Assembly: GCF_017591425.1 (NCBI RefSeq)
Contig: NW_024467120.1
Coordinates: 3,224,001 to 3,288,000, forward strand
Length of the DNA stretch: 64,000 nucleotides
Origin: Ochotona curzoniae
Taxonomy: Eukaryota; Chordata; Mammalia; Lagomorpha; Ochotonidae
Direction: 5' to 3'
A model generated the notes under the pieces. It made no database searches, had not been told where the DNA came from, and saw only the letters and a program-made list of their open reading frames with translations. Within the stretch, counting starts at the first letter, position 1. Every line of letters begins with the position of its first letter. Shown in pieces: positions 1 to 12,058 of the stretch. A program made the translations under genes and the position numbers.

Positions 1-858
1 AAAGACTGAAATCCACACAAATGTGTATTATTTCTGGGAGGGCCTCATGTAGGAAGATAAACTTACTGGAACGCATCTTACGAATGTTTATATACTTTTC
101 TGGTAGTGGCAAAATGTGATCAAGTGCTATTTAACCGGATCGTCCTCGTGCTTGTGGATAAACAAAAGATTCATCAAATACAGACCTTCCAAGGAGAAAA
201 TAATTGATTCATCAAAAACTTTCCAGGAGAAAGTTTCTCTTTCCCGTCCTTCTCCACTCTGACCTTCACAGTCTACCAACAAACCCTGAAATCTTACTGG
301 CTGATCTCCAAGACACACTCCGCTCCCCGACTGAGCAGCTCCTGCAGGATCTCACAGCTATTTTCTCTCTGTCGCTTCACAACTTCCTTGGAAAAGTTGC
401 ATACCATGGCTCGAGGGCAATCTAAGAGGGACGCTGCGTTCTTTTCCCATCCACGAGCCCACAGCATCAGCCATGGTTAAGGAAGGGAGACCCAAAGGAA
501 GCTTCTGCCAGAGATGCAGTCATGCCGGGCAGTGGACAGGGAATCTCAGCCATGGGTCTCCTACACCTGGGTCTTAGCCTATCATTCCATCACCACGCTG
601 AATTCTCTAACCATGCAAAATAAAAATCCTCCATATACGCCTGCAGTAGAGGTTGCCAGAAGGTCTTCCCAGGGCCTTTGGGATTCACTACATCCAGTCA
701 CTTAATTGGGAATGACTCCCTCCACCTGCTGGCTCACGCCACTGCTGCTATTTTTTATTTCTCTCATGCATGGCAATTGGAGATTCATACTCTACAGAGG
801 AATGCTGTAGAAATTAATGTAAATATTGGTAGTTAGCACACAGTAAGTACTTACCAGT
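1..858. other. Unique sequence, no recognised feature
   Basis: I see no repeat family, RNA gene or exon here. The reading frames are short (under 75 codons) and look random. An old degraded repeat cannot be excluded by eye. Confidence 0.4.
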
Positions 859-860
859 GT

Positions 861-1177
861 TTTTTTTTTTTTTTTAGAATTATTTATTTTTATTGGAGAG
901 GTAGATATACAGAGAGGAGGAAAGACAGAGAGGAAGATCTTCTGTCTAATGGTTCACTCCCCAAGCGATCGCAGCAGCTGCAGCTGAGCCAATCCGAAGC
1001 CAAGAGTCTGGAGCCTCTTCCGGGTCCCCCACACGCAGGTGCAGGGTCCCAAGGCTTTGGGCTATCCTCGACTGCTTTCCCAGGCCACAACCAGGGAGCT
1101 GGATGGGAAGCAGGGATGCCGGGATCCCGGCCTGTGCAAGGTGAGGACTTCAACTGCAATGCTATCGCGCCTGACCC
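861..1177 (-). mobile_element. CSINE (lagomorph C-repeat SINE)
   Basis: A full-length SINE in reverse orientation. On the plus strand it starts with a T-run (860-875, the A-tail), then the TTTATT-rich tail, the GA-rich tract, the body containing the reverse complement of 'cctgggaaagcagt' and finally the tRNA-like head near 1150-1177. It is moderately diverged. No clean target-site duplication is visible, although 'agtgtt' occurs near both ends. Confidence 0.9.
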
Positions 1178-1189
1178 AGTAGTGTTCTT

Positions 1190-2160
1190 GACTTTCTTCA
1201 TATCACTTCTGGAATAGAGAAGAATGCCTGAGAATTTTTTTCCTGCTGGGGGGTCTTTGAACACCATTTGCTAAAGGTCAACTAAATCCATGTTCTAAGA
1301 CCACTCATGGAACTGCGTGTTCATGTTCCCGAACATTTGATTTCTGTGTAGCAGGAATGCTGGCAGGACTTGGCAGTCAGAGGAGTGTGTCCACGCATTA
1401 GGAAATCTAACTGACATACAAGAGCTCATTGTTTCTGTGCTAAGGATTGAATTGTGTCAGACCACGATCAGAGCACGGTTGCTGACTTCCCAATGGGTGC
1501 TAAAAATAGGCAGGATACTGTGATTTCATTATCTGGAGCAAGGGGGAGGCGAGTTGAAAGAATCAAGCAGAGGCCCACTCAAAGTTGATTGAGGCTTGTT
1601 TAAATAAACACCAACTAAATGTAATGAGCCTGGACAAAAAAAAAAAAAAAGAGCAGAAATCATTTTCTATATTGCCTATTAAAATAAAGTACACAAACAT
1701 AAAAACTCTATTAAACAAATACAACAAAAAAATGGAAACATACACTGTAAAATTTTGATTATCTACAGCCCTTTGGAAAAGAGCTGCTGGCTGACTTCTC
1801 TACGGCTTGGGATTTTATCTCTTCCAGCAATGATTTCTTGAAGACTTTAAATGGGAAGCTGTGTAAAATAGATCACACTGTGCTGAACCTTCTTAAGCAG
1901 AGTAAAAAAAAAAAAAGAAATTGAAGTTAACCTCTTCCTGACAGTGGCGTCTCAGCTAACTTGCATCGCTGTCCATGGCTACGGAGTCCCCCAGCTGTGC
2001 TGGCAGGCCCAGGATCAGCCTCAGCGCACACAGCTGTTTGTCTCTGGGTGGGCCCAGACTCCGTGGCCTTGCGTGCTTTCTCTGCGTGGCTGTCCCTCTT
2101 GCTGCTGTCCCCTCTGCCACCATCTGATCCCTGTGAGACATGGCTAAATCGGACTCAAGT
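1190..2160. other. Unique sequence with two A-runs
   Basis: No recognisable gene or repeat family. Poly-A runs at about 1636-1650 and 1903-1914 could be tails of unrecognised retroposons, but no duplicated flanks are apparent. Confidence 0.35.
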
Positions 2161-2178
2161 CAGCTAGAGCTGGTTTGT

Positions 2179-2527
2179 TTTTTTGGTTTTTTTTTTTTTT
2201 TTTTTAAGATTTATTTATTGGAAAGTCAGATATACAAAGAGGAGGAGGAGAGACAGAGAGGAAGATCTTTCGTCCCATGATTCACTCCCCAAGTGGCCGC
2301 AACGGCGGATGCTATGCCGATCCAAAGCCAGAATCCAGGAACTTCTTCCAGGTATCCCACACAGGTGCAGGGTCCCAAAGCTTTGGGCCGTCCTCGACTG
2401 CTTTCCCAGGCCACATGCAGGGAGCTGGACGGGAAGTGGAGCTGCTGGGATTAGAACCTGTGGCCATATGGGATCCCGGCGCGTTCAAGGTGAGGACTTT
2501 AGCTGCTAGGCCACGCTGCCGGGCCCG
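2179..2527 (-). mobile_element. CSINE with target-site duplication
   Basis: A full-length minus-strand SINE with a long T-run at its left end (2186-2206) and the tRNA-like head ending in 'gccgggcccg' at about 2527. It is flanked by near-identical duplications, 'gctagagctggtttgt' at 2163-2178 and 'gctagagctgtttgt' at 2528-2542, as expected for L1-machinery insertion. Confidence 0.93.
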
Positions 2528-2544
2528 GCTAGAGCTGTTTGTAA

Positions 2545-3320
2545 ACAAGGATTAAGTGGACTCTCAATGAAGATCCAAGAGTTTAAGAGGAATAAATTTG
2601 AGTCTTAACGATTGGACTTTGTATACTCTGCTAGTTCTGGACCCCGCCTTACCATCAATCGATGCATAATACAATAAAGCTTTTTCATGACTCTAAGTGT
2701 CATGCAAACATAAAGTAGTGTATCTGTAGGGATTTTTCCGTGTACTCTTTATTTAGGACCCAGCTCTCCAGCCACCTCCAGCCCTTCTCAGCACTAAAGT
2801 ATTGGCACTTGTCCACATCACGGTCACCTTTATTATGTGATTGAGTGAGAAGGTGACAGCAGGATTTCTGATTTTATATGTGGGAGCCACAGCAAACTAT
2901 TGACTTCTTTGGCAACGGATGGTAGGATATGCTGATCAGTAAGCTGTGGCAAGTGCCACACTTACCATTGGATTGGATAAAGCATTGAGGCAGAACAATG
3001 TGTTCTCCGAGCAGGCCGCTGACACCTGGGGCACGTGGAGACCCCAGGCAAGTTCCCTCTTGCCAGGAGCAGCCCCACACATTTTCCATACATTTTCCAT
3101 GTATGTCATGGCATGAAAAATGCTGACAGTCCTGATGGTAGCTGGTTGTGTCGGTCGTGGGAAGCCTTCTTTAAGGGGATGGATGATTTAGGTTTTTCTG
3201 ACTTGCTATCTCTTCGTATGTTTTGCTGAGACTGCATTTGCTGCCATGTCACAGCGTAGTTGATATCATTTTACCAAGCCCCTGACTAGATTCTAGCAAG
3301 ACAACCAAGTTCATTCTAAT
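2545..3320. other. Unique sequence, no recognised feature
   Basis: No coding potential or repeat recognised. It contains ordinary AT-rich mammalian sequence. Confidence 0.4.
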
Positions 3321-3321
3321 C

Positions 3322-3400
3322 GGGGGGAGTCTTTCAAATGTCCATGGAAATGCACTTTACTTTTTAAATTCCATTTCAATGAGCTTTTTGAAGTTTCCCC
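3322..3400. mobile_element. Mariner-like MITE (copy 1)
   Basis: A short palindromic element. The left end, containing 'gtctttcaaatgtccatgg', is an imperfect inverted copy of the right end, 'caatgagctttttgaag', over about 24 bp. The same terminal motif recurs at about 7.2, 20.9, 38.0, 44.9, 45.05 and 50.2 kb. The ends and the internal 'gcaccaaaataa' motif of the other copies resemble mammalian Tc1/mariner MITEs of MARNA type; the family name is from memory and uncertain. Confidence 0.65.
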
Positions 3401-3495
3401 ACATATGAATGCTTTTGAGCAATTTAATTCATCCAGCGTGTATTATTGAGCATACACACCATAATAAACTCCAGAGACCCAAGAATGAAGAACTT

Positions 3496-3825
3496 GGGCC
3501 CGGTGCAATGGCTCAATGGCTAAATCCTTGCTTCACACACACTGGGATCCATTTGGGCACCAGTTCATGTCCTGGTTGCTCCATTTCCCATCCAGCTCCC
3601 TGCTTGTAGCCTGGGAAAACAGTAGAAGATGGCCCAAAACCTTAGGACCTTGCATCCATGTGGGAGACCTGGAAGAAGCTCCTGGTTCCTGATTCAAATC
3701 AGTTCAGCTCCGGGCATTGCGGCCATTTGGGGAGTGAACAACTGGATGGGAAGATCTTTCTATCTCTCCTCCCTGTAAATTTGCCTTTCCAATAAAAATA
3801 AATGAATCCTGGGGGGAAAAAAAAA
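3496..3825 (+). mobile_element. CSINE, first of a tandem pair
   Basis: A plus-strand SINE starting 'gggcccggtgcaatggctc' and ending in an A-run at about 3825. A second full-length SINE of the same orientation begins two bases later. Only the outer edges of the pair show a possible duplication: 'aatgaagaac' at 3484-3493 and 'aatgaaaaac' at 4156-4165. Confidence 0.92.
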
Positions 3826-3827
3826 GA

Positions 3828-4157
3828 GGGCCTGACTCAGTGGCTAAGGACCTCGCCTCATATGCACCGGGATCCTATATGGCTGCCAGATCATCTCCCA
3901 ATGGCTCCACTTCCTATGCAGCTCCCTGCCTGTGGCCTGGGAAATCAGTTGAGGATGACTCACACCCTTGGGACCCTGCACCTGCGTGGGAGACATGAAA
4001 GAAGCTCCTGGTTCCTGGCTTTGGATCAGCTTAGTTCCAGCCACTGCAACTACTTGGGGAGTGAACCAACAGATGGAAGATCTTTCTCTGTGTCTCTCCT
4101 TCTCTCTATAAATCTGAATTTCCAATAAAAAAAAATAAATATTTGAGGGAAAAAAAA
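3828..4157 (+). mobile_element. CSINE, second of a tandem pair
   Basis: A plus-strand SINE starting 'gggcctgactcagtggc', directly abutting the A-tail of the preceding copy and ending in an A-run at 4150-4157. Its sequence differs clearly from its partner, so it is an independent copy that probably landed in the A-tail of the first, not a recent duplication. Confidence 0.92.
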
Positions 4158-4165
4158 TGAAAAAC

Positions 4166-4970
4166 ATGAGACCCATACCCTAGTGAACTTGAAAGAGAAA
4201 TATCCAAGTGCACAAATAATCTTGATCACTAAGTGACAGAGGAAAGCCACAGTAACTCTGGCTTTTTGGGAGGCACATCTTTATAGGGGGACACCAGGGA
4301 GTGAGACCTAAACATCCCATAAGTTACCCGGTCTCACTAATACCTCCTAGACGGGTTGGGTGCCCAGGTCAGGCATGGCTCCATGTGGTACAACACACAA
4401 TGGAGGAACCATGAGTTCATTAGCTTGCTCATCCCCACATCCTGTCTGTGGACACTAGTCCGAGGCCCCAAGGCTTTTACAATGTCTGACACATGCTGCC
4501 CATTAGCAGAGGGTAAGGTGAATGCGGGTTCCACAGTCAAGACAGGAGGTCAGAGGAAGCAAGGCGGGCACGCATTTTCCTCCGAGCCAGCACCTAATTA
4601 GGCATGTTATTTTTTGCTTCCATCAGAACAACTTGTGATGTCCGAAAATTTTGCACTCTGAATGAAGTTGAAACATCTGTTGAGAAAGACCTGGAATGGG
4701 ATGAATGGGACTTTGAAAATCCAGCATGGCTTTGACAAATTTTCAGTTGGGTATGGTGATGGTAGCATTTGACCTACTCAAATGAAAGGAAGCCACACAA
4801 GTAAACAGAGCCGCTCCCAGGATAGCATCATAATTGCTTTATTTCGCAAAAATGGGAATATTTTTGAGCTTCAAAAGGAAATGTGTTTATGCACAATTTG
4901 AAGGCTGAGGTTTCCTTTTTAGATCAAGTGATTGGAGATTTCATTGGAGTAAAGCTAAGAAGGCTTGGCA
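4166..4970. other. Unique sequence, no recognised feature
   Basis: No exon, RNA gene or recognisable repeat seen. Confidence 0.4.
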
Positions 4971-4981
4971 CTCTGATTTTT

Positions 4982-5314
4982 AAAAATATTTTATTTATTT
5001 TTATTGCAAAGTCAGATACATATAGAGAGAAGTAGAGAGATAGAGAGAAATATCTTCAGCCGGATGATTCACTCCCCAAGTGATAGCAATACCCAGAGCT
5101 GTGCCGATCCGAAGCCAGGAATCAGGAGCTCCTCTGGGTCTCCCAAGTGGATGCAGGGTCCCAAGGCTTTGGGCCATCCTCGACTGGTTTCCCAGGCCTC
5201 AAGCAGTGAGCTGGATGGGAAGCAGGGCTTCTGGGGATTAGAACCAACACCCATATGAGATCCTGGTACATGCAAGGCGAGGACTTCAGCCACTAGGCCA
5301 CGGCGCCAGGCCCT
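4982..5314 (-). mobile_element. CSINE with target-site duplication
   Basis: A full-length minus-strand SINE whose head ends '...cacggcgccaggccct'. It is flanked by a perfect 'ctctgattttt' at 4971-4981 and 5319-5329, with a few untemplated or degraded bases next to the head. Confidence 0.93.
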
Positions 5315-5329
5315 GATGCTCTGATTTTT

Positions 5330-6650
5330 TAGTTAAACTGGACTGTATCCATTCTATCCCACAATAAGGACAGCCAATGCTCGGTGAGCATGTGTGCAGT
5401 ACTGTGTCAGTCATTTACATGCGTGATCTCTTTCATTGGACATTGTTGGTGAGTTAAATTTCCAGTTGCTATAGTCTTAAAAATATATTATGTTACACAA
5501 TAAACACTCAAGACATAAGAAAAAAAAAAAAACACAAAAAACAACGACACAAAGAAACAAGACTACCGTTTAATGCAGCAGTGGCCAGGCTGGATTCCTA
5601 CTGATTCTGACCCACGAATAGAAGTAGCATTTGTAACCATTCAGTTCTATTTTTCCACTCTAATGGAACCACTGAATGGGCCAGCAATGAACCCAGGTCT
5701 TCTTTGTTGAGAAAAAATGTTCCTTAGCTATAAGGCGTTGACTGGCAAGGTCTTTCCATGCTTTTGTCAGGAGAGCTGGGTACTAATGCCAGGAATATCA
5801 CAAGTACAGGCACTCCTGGGTTAATGAATATTCCATCACTCCAGATGCTCAAAGTGTTACTGGCAATGTCGGAAACAAAGGCTCTTATCTTCACACAGGA
5901 AAAAATTCAGACAGGAATAGAGAGTAGCAGTAAGCCTTCTGGTCAAGCTTTACGAAAAGAATGCACTTGACAGACCAACTGGGCCTCTCAGGGAAGAACT
6001 GAGACCCCAATCTCTACTCATTCTAGAACTTTCATGGGCATGAGTATAGGTCCTTCTCATCCCATATCTCCATCCCCTCTTCTTTTTCTGGAAAATTACT
6101 GCAACAGGGGTTTTCTGGATGTGGAATTTCAGAAAAATCCTGGCATGGCCCTATCAACAGAATGCTGTGGCAGCTAAAAGTCTCCTTGATGTAAGGCAGG
6201 GGAGACTTCCTTAAAGTGCTCCTAAGGAGAAGGCTAAGCCTGTGTAACAAGGGTGACTGAGCAAGAGCGCTTACCATACATGCAGTTGCTGCTCTGGCTT
6301 CAATTCCCTTGCACAAAAATTCATTTTCCTTTACAAGGTCTCATTTCCCCTTTATTTTCTGTAGCCCCACCTTACACACGTAAGCTATCTTAGCAAAAGG
6401 AATTGTGTTGCTTACAGGAAGGCTGTGAATAGAATGCAACTGCAGAGCCCTTCCTCTCGCTCTTGCAAGGAAGCCAGCTGATCAGACCTCCTTGGCACTG
6501 GTCTCCTTTCTGACCCTCAGATGTACCCAGATGTCTTTGCCTCGGGGCTTAGCCCCACTTATACCCTCTCCCTGAAAGATTTTCCTGCCCCAGCTCCTTA
6601 TAGGCCTGATTATTTCCATTCTTGGGATCTATCTTATAAAAATCAGGATG
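5330..6650. other. Unique sequence, no recognised feature
   Basis: Nothing gene-like. An A-rich run (5520-5533) followed by an 'acaaaaaacaacgacac' stretch may be the degraded tail of an old retroposon that I cannot place. Confidence 0.35.
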
Positions 6651-6654
6651 CTGG

Positions 6655-6930
6655 GACATGCATTGGGTACAGCAGTTGGGGCTCCCCCACATCCCATACT
6701 GGAGTAACTACGTTCAAGTGCAGCATCCCTTCTGATTCCAGCTTCTAGCTGGAAGGCAGCAGATGATTGCTCCGGTGGTTGGGTCACTGACACCCACGTT
6801 GGAGACCCACTGAGTTCCCTTCTCCTGGCTGCAACATGGCGCTCATTTGGGAAGTGAACCTAGAAGATGGAAAAAGCTCTCTTGCCATTGTCTCTGTCAT
6901 TCTGCCTTTCAAATAAATAAAATGTAAAGA
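6655..6930 (+). mobile_element. Old tRNA-derived SINE (ancestral CSINE type)
   Basis: A plus-strand, strongly diverged copy. Recognisable parts are 'cccatactggagt' in the head, 'ggagaccca' and 'gggaagtgaacc' in the body, and the 3' end 'tgcctttcaaataaataaa'. The divergence indicates an older subfamily than the copies at 45.9, 55.7, 57.4 and 59.2 kb. Confidence 0.75.
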
Positions 6931-7161
6931 TATTCAAGATGCCTTCCCCGGCTGCCTCTCTTCTCCTCTATAATGGCCTGATGTGCTTCCTGAGTCACAG
7001 TAAGGCCTAGGACCACAGAGCCTGCATGCCTCTTGCTCGCTACTGCATCTCCATTGCCCACAAAGTTCTTAGCATCTTTGCTCAGTGCACGCATCCGGTG
7101 CGAATAAATGAAGGAATAAAATCTTTCAGGAATAAACAAATAATATGGAATTTAGCTCTAT

Positions 7162-7285
7162 GAGGGCATTCCAAAAATGCATGAAAATGGACAATAATTT
7201 TTTTAAATTGGTGTATAACTTTATGATAACATCTTCCATGAATTAAAATAATTCAGTAACTTTGGCACCAACACACTTAACTTTA
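7162..7285. mobile_element. Mariner-like MITE (copy 2), degraded
   Basis: Carries the family motifs 'gggcattccaaaaatgcatg' at the left, 'cttccatgaattaaaat' inside, and 'ttggcacca' near the right end. The right inverted repeat is poorly preserved. Confidence 0.45.
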
Positions 7286-7289
7286 ATTG

Positions 7290-8190
7290 CATTCCTTTAG
7301 CAGTGCGATGCGTTATCAGACAGCACAGAAAGCTATCTGCTGTTGTTTCTCTGTGAAATGTTCCCCCCCGCTAGAATGCAGCTTGTGTGTGGGCAGGAGA
7401 CATCCACACAGAAGGGTACAAATGAGTAGGGGTACCAGCGTAAAAAGTTGGAGCTATCACATTCAACTCTGAAAAAGTAAAAGAGAAGTCAGCTTGCCTC
7501 AGATAATCTTTAAGTCTGGAACCATTTCATCCATCACAATCTTGTCACTCATCACTCTTTCCCACCCCCAGTAAGACTTCTCTTGAGAAAATAGAAGTGT
7601 CCACCCACATGCCTCATGGTCTCCCGCAGCCCATAAAAACTGCGGGTGGAGAGGCAGGGGAGAGTGCCTCGGGGAGGGTATGTCTCCAAGGCACTTGAGA
7701 CAGCGCAAGTACCTTGGTCTGTTTTAGGGAAGCTGTTCCTCCCTGCAGGCTCAGACTTTGGAATCTGTGGAAATCTGCAGTGGCTACCGGGAAATGAAGC
7801 AATCAGCCATACTGTTCACTTAATGAATAGAGAAGGGTATTTGTTCCAACCAGCTCAGAGTTGCCTGCAGGCTGGGAGAGGTTGCCAGACCTGGGGGATC
7901 AGAAGGAAGGACAGACGGTTACAGAAATCTGGAAGGAGAAGCACTAGGGCCGCAGTGGAGGTCCAGGGTTCGAGAGAGGGGTGGGAGCTGCAGTCTGGGC
8001 ACTCGGGCATCTCCTGCTTCTGAACTCGGATATAATCCAGAATGTGGATAGGAAAGGTTCTGCAGCCCAAAGTGGCCTCAACTAGATAGGAAGAAAGCTG
8101 TGCGTAAAAGTTCTGGTGTCAACCCAACAATAAGCTGGTAGCTTACTGCTGCAGGCGACAGGGGCAAGCAGCTGGTAAGTGAAGAGGAGC
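7290..8190. other. Unique sequence, no recognised feature
   Basis: Somewhat GC-richer and purine-rich around 7640-8000. It has an open frame of about 125 codons from 7646, but I see no recognisable domain and no other coding support. Confidence 0.35.
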
Positions 8191-8199
8191 ACCTGAGAG

Positions 8200-8586
8200 A
8201 CACTGCACAGTCACATCATGTACACATCGCCTTCTTCCCTATCCACGCAGCATGGCTGCAGGCTCAGTACACCCACTTCCCATCAGGTACCTTAGCTGCA
8301 CTTCCAACGTGCACCAGGCACCGTGACACTTTCCTGGAGATTACCATGGACATTGTAGACCCACCCCAAACTCTGCCTCCCTTGAATATTTAATTAGGAT
8401 ACCTCCCTTTATCCTACTGAAGGACCACCCCAGATTTAGTGCGGGGAGCTCTCCCTGGTGAGATGAGCTTTTCAACACCGGCATCTGTGTGTGCACTGCC
8501 CCTTTAAGTAAATCTTGCTTTCCTGCACACCATGGTCTATGTGCTTGCCTTGGGGTTGCTGCCCTGGGTCTTGGGTGACAGTGTCA
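8200..8586 (+). mobile_element. Possible ERV solo LTR
   Basis: The region 8360-8586 reads like the 3' half of a retroviral LTR: a U3-like stretch with 'accccaaactctgcc', then 'cccctttaagtaaatcttgctttcc' around 8500-8524 where an R-region polyadenylation signal would sit, then a U5-like segment ending 'gacagtgtca' at 8586. No internal region follows, so it would be a solo LTR. The 5' boundary is a guess and no flanking duplication was found. Confidence 0.4.
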
Positions 8587-8589
8587 CCG

Positions 8590-10270
8590 ATCTAACTGCC
8601 GAAGAGCTGGCATCTCTTCAAACGCATCCTGTGTGCTGCTTGAGAGGTAACGAGTCCCTTAGAGACGTGGAGATGAGAAACACACTGTAGCTGGAGGTCA
8701 GGAAAAGGCCGCGGGCACGAGCGACTCTGACTCTAGAGGCAAGGGAAGGAAAGCTTGGAGGAGGGTGGGATTTGAAAAAGCAAGTGCCAAAGACGTGGCT
8801 GAAGGCACGCAGGGCAGTCGGTGAGGGCTGATTGGAGCCCTGCCTTTAGCAGCAGAGGAGAGGAACCAGTCCCCAGGTCTTTGGGGACCAGGGAACCGGC
8901 TAGTTTTCTCACCAAGGAAAGGAAGGAGGGTAACAAATGGAGGCTGATGATGTAGGAGAGACACTCGGCAAATGTCAGCATTGCTCTGTTCTCTTTTCTC
9001 CTTCTTCTGGGGGAAGTATTCTTTTTCTCTACCAGCAAATACTTGTTCAATTCCCACTCTATTTTTCCAACTCTTTCTCCGCATATAGTGGTGATTACTA
9101 TCAGATGAAAAAAATAGCAGAGCAGGGCAATAAGAGGTGGGTGAGATGAGGAGATGGTATTTTAGTAGAGAAGGAACTCCTGAATCCTCCAGAGGGGAGG
9201 AAAAATCAATGCACTTCTAGTGTCACCCAACAGGAGTGCGTGAGTTAGAATGCCTTTACTCGCTTCCCGTTTTCTTTGAAACGCCCTCTCTCCTTCCTAG
9301 ATGGAAACTGAGGCACCATCCGCCAAGTGGAGGGACATCTGATCCTACCAAGAGCATGCAGGGGTCCAGCTAGGGAGCAGCTTCCAAGTTCTCCTCTAGG
9401 AAACCGGAATGCCTGTGGGCCACATGATCGGTTGGCTGTTCACTTCCATCACCTTCTGCCTTCTATGGAAGTAAATGAGCCGAGGGAGGCAAGTGAGCCC
9501 CTACCCACTCCCTGACTGGCTGCTCCTGTTAGTAGGGTTGCTATCCAATTACCTGGCTTGACTGGCACCAACCGAATGGTGCAAAAATGTTGCAAACTGT
9601 ATTAAAGGGCACTTGGTGGTCCTCAGAGACCTTTTGGACACTTGCTTAGTTGCCAGGGTGTGGCCCAAGAGGTACCAAGAGCTGGAAGCTTGAAAGAATC
9701 CGTCTGGAGCGTTAAGAGACTCTTGCTCAGTGCTCACTACAGGGTTATCTTCGGGATTAAACAGGGAAGCTCTGCCTTGGACAAGCACCATTACCTAATT
9801 CTCCTGAATCCTTCCTGATCTTGGCCCTGCAGACCAGCAAGTGGAACCCAGAAGCCTGATGTACAGGTTCTAGGGTGGGGCTGCTTCATGGCCTCATCAG
9901 GGTTGATTATATTGCTCTGGCTTGGGTTATGGTGCTGAAAGAGAGTATGTGGAGATTCTAGGACTTGCAAAGACAGCCCCCTTCCCCTTTACAGCATGGC
10001 CCAAGGCAATTATGCGGCACCAGGGCTGCCCCAGCAGTCACCTGGGGATGCCCAGCCAAGTAGGAAAGAGGCCCACGTGCTTCACTTCCAAGATCAGAAG
10101 AGCTCAGGCTCCTTCAATGTAGAATGGCCTTAGGCACCAAACACAAAGGTATGTGTTTAAGGAGATGGAATTGCTAATTACCCTGGTTTTGTCACACTCT
10201 TCCTCATGGTGGTACACAAGTAGTAAATTACCACTCTGCTCACTGAGTGAAAGTTATCCTATGATGATTA
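8590..10270. other. Unique sequence, no recognised feature
   Basis: No repeat or exon recognised in 1.7 kb. An open frame on the minus strand at 8698-9084 (128 codons) has no domain I recognise and is overlapped by a second open frame. Confidence 0.35.
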
Positions 10271-10277
10271 TTGTGTG

Positions 10278-10470
10278 TTGATTTTAAAAAATCAGCTGGA
10301 GAACTTTTTAAGACTCCCAATGTGCCAGTCTTACCCCAGGCCAATTAAAATAGATGCCCTGGAGGTGAGAGCCAGGTTTCAGGATTTCTCTGTGCATCCC
10401 AAATGGTGCGCAGGTGCCACTGAGGCTGAGGCCCAAGGTCTAATGCAAGGTCAATCACAGATGTTGAATA
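10278..10470 (+). mobile_element. MER5-type hAT MITE fragment
   Basis: 'agctggagaactttttaagactcccaatg', followed by '...ccaggccaattaaaatagatgccctgg' (10302-10365), follows the body of the ancient mammalian MER5/Charlie non-autonomous transposons. The terminal inverted repeats are not preserved. Confidence 0.65.
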
Positions 10471-10474
10471 TAAA

Positions 10475-12010
10475 ATACGTTTATGACATTTTTTTAAAGG
10501 CTCTAATCATTTTCTACTTCTTTCTCCTCTGGTCACTCTAGAGCAATCATTTTTCAAGATAAGGACCTGGGTTAAGTGGGTATAAAAGCATGAAGAACAT
10601 GTAAAATAAATTACCAAGTGAGAAATGAAAGCCATGCATAATGTAAAAAGGGAAAGAGTTAGAACAACTAGGGCAGAAAGCAAAGCAGAGAAAACACAGC
10701 GAGAAGAGGAGCGCTTGGGGACAGCTCGGAATACAAATGCAGGAAGGCTAGCTGGTGTGCAAATCCTGTCCTTTTGAAACTTGGGAGCAAGTACGAGGGA
10801 TGACTGCTCTTACAGATGATTGACAAGCTCTGGCCGTTGGCTGCCAGTGCCTCTCAGGGAGGAGTGAGGGCTTGGGTCTGTGAGCACGCTCTGGGCTGAC
10901 CCTGTCAGAGGCTCAGAAATGCAGCTAACAGGCATGGAGACTTGGTTCAGCTCAGGACTTGGGCGACAGAAAAAGTAGCTCAGGCTCACCGGGGACTGGG
11001 AGGGAAGGCAAAGCCTGAATCGGTTGAGAAAAGCTCTGGCGATTTGGTCCCTTTCTTTCCCATTCTCTTCATTTTTTTCTCCTCCACCTCTACAAAGAGA
11101 ATGACTGTTCCCAGTACAGTGCGCCCAGGTGACCCCAAACATTCTAAAACTTTCCAATTAGATTATCACTTGTGCTTTATTTGAAGCAACTGGCCCAGCA
11201 CATCTGCTAATAAGGGTGAGAGGTTATTATTCCAGACACTTGTCACTCAATGACAGCTATGCCATCTCAGATGGTTTCCACCCAGATTTCCCAAAGGGAG
11301 ACACAGCAACTCCATTGACAGACAACTATATTCTATGAGAAGATCTACTTCCAACTGAATTCCAGCTGTGAATGACACAATTTTGCAAAAACTTGAAATG
11401 CTTTGTCAAACGGTCCCATTTATTTGCTTTTACAGAGGCAGGAGAACACACAGCTCACTGAAGACTGACATCCCCATGAAAGACTCCTTTGTATTATAGG
11501 TTTGTTATGGTTGAAAGTTGAGCATGTGACTGCCAGGTGTTTGGAGAGCAATTAGCAGGCACCGAGGTTTATGAATGACCTCTGTGAAACTGTAGCAGGG
11601 CCGGGCTCTCACAGGTGCATCATTTTATGAATCTTGTTCTCAGGGACTGTAAGAGTTATATGTGTATGTGGTTCCCTGTCTCAGCAGAGCCGATCTGCAA
11701 AAGTCTGCTTAAGAAGATAGAGGGATTTTGACGAACAAGAACGTGTTCCTGGTAAGTCTAGCACATTCAGGCAGCTATTGCGGGTGCGTAGCTGGAAAGG
11801 AGACGTTGGCCTGGAAGGTGCTCGATGCTTCCTTAGGTCCTTTCTAGGTGGGGCCTTTCCCTCTCATGTTCCAGAATGGCCTGGACGCTAACTGCAAAGG
11901 CAGATCCCTGTGATTATCAAATTGTCTGCTTGGCCACCACCCCCCTTCATGAGCTACGAAGGGTTCCTGAAAGAAATTGCTGGGAGGGATTGCCAAATGA
12001 TCCATCATGA
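10475..12010. other. Unique sequence, no recognised feature
   Basis: No coding or RNA gene seen. Moderately purine-rich at 10660-10740. Confidence 0.35.
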
Positions 12011-12012
12011 GG

Positions 12013-12058
12013 CGTTTTTGTTTTTGTTTTTGTTTGTTTGTTTGTTTGTTTGTTTTTT
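12013..12058 (+). repeat. (GTTTTT)n/(GTTT)n simple repeat
   Basis: About three GTTTTT units pass into six or seven GTTT units. The complementary (CAAA)n tract lies about 570 bp downstream at 12628-12669. Confidence 0.95.

Noticed and set aside
8698..9084. 128-codon minus-strand frame overlapping a 105-codon frame
   Set aside because: Two overlapping frames on the same strand, no recognisable domain, and nothing to favour either.
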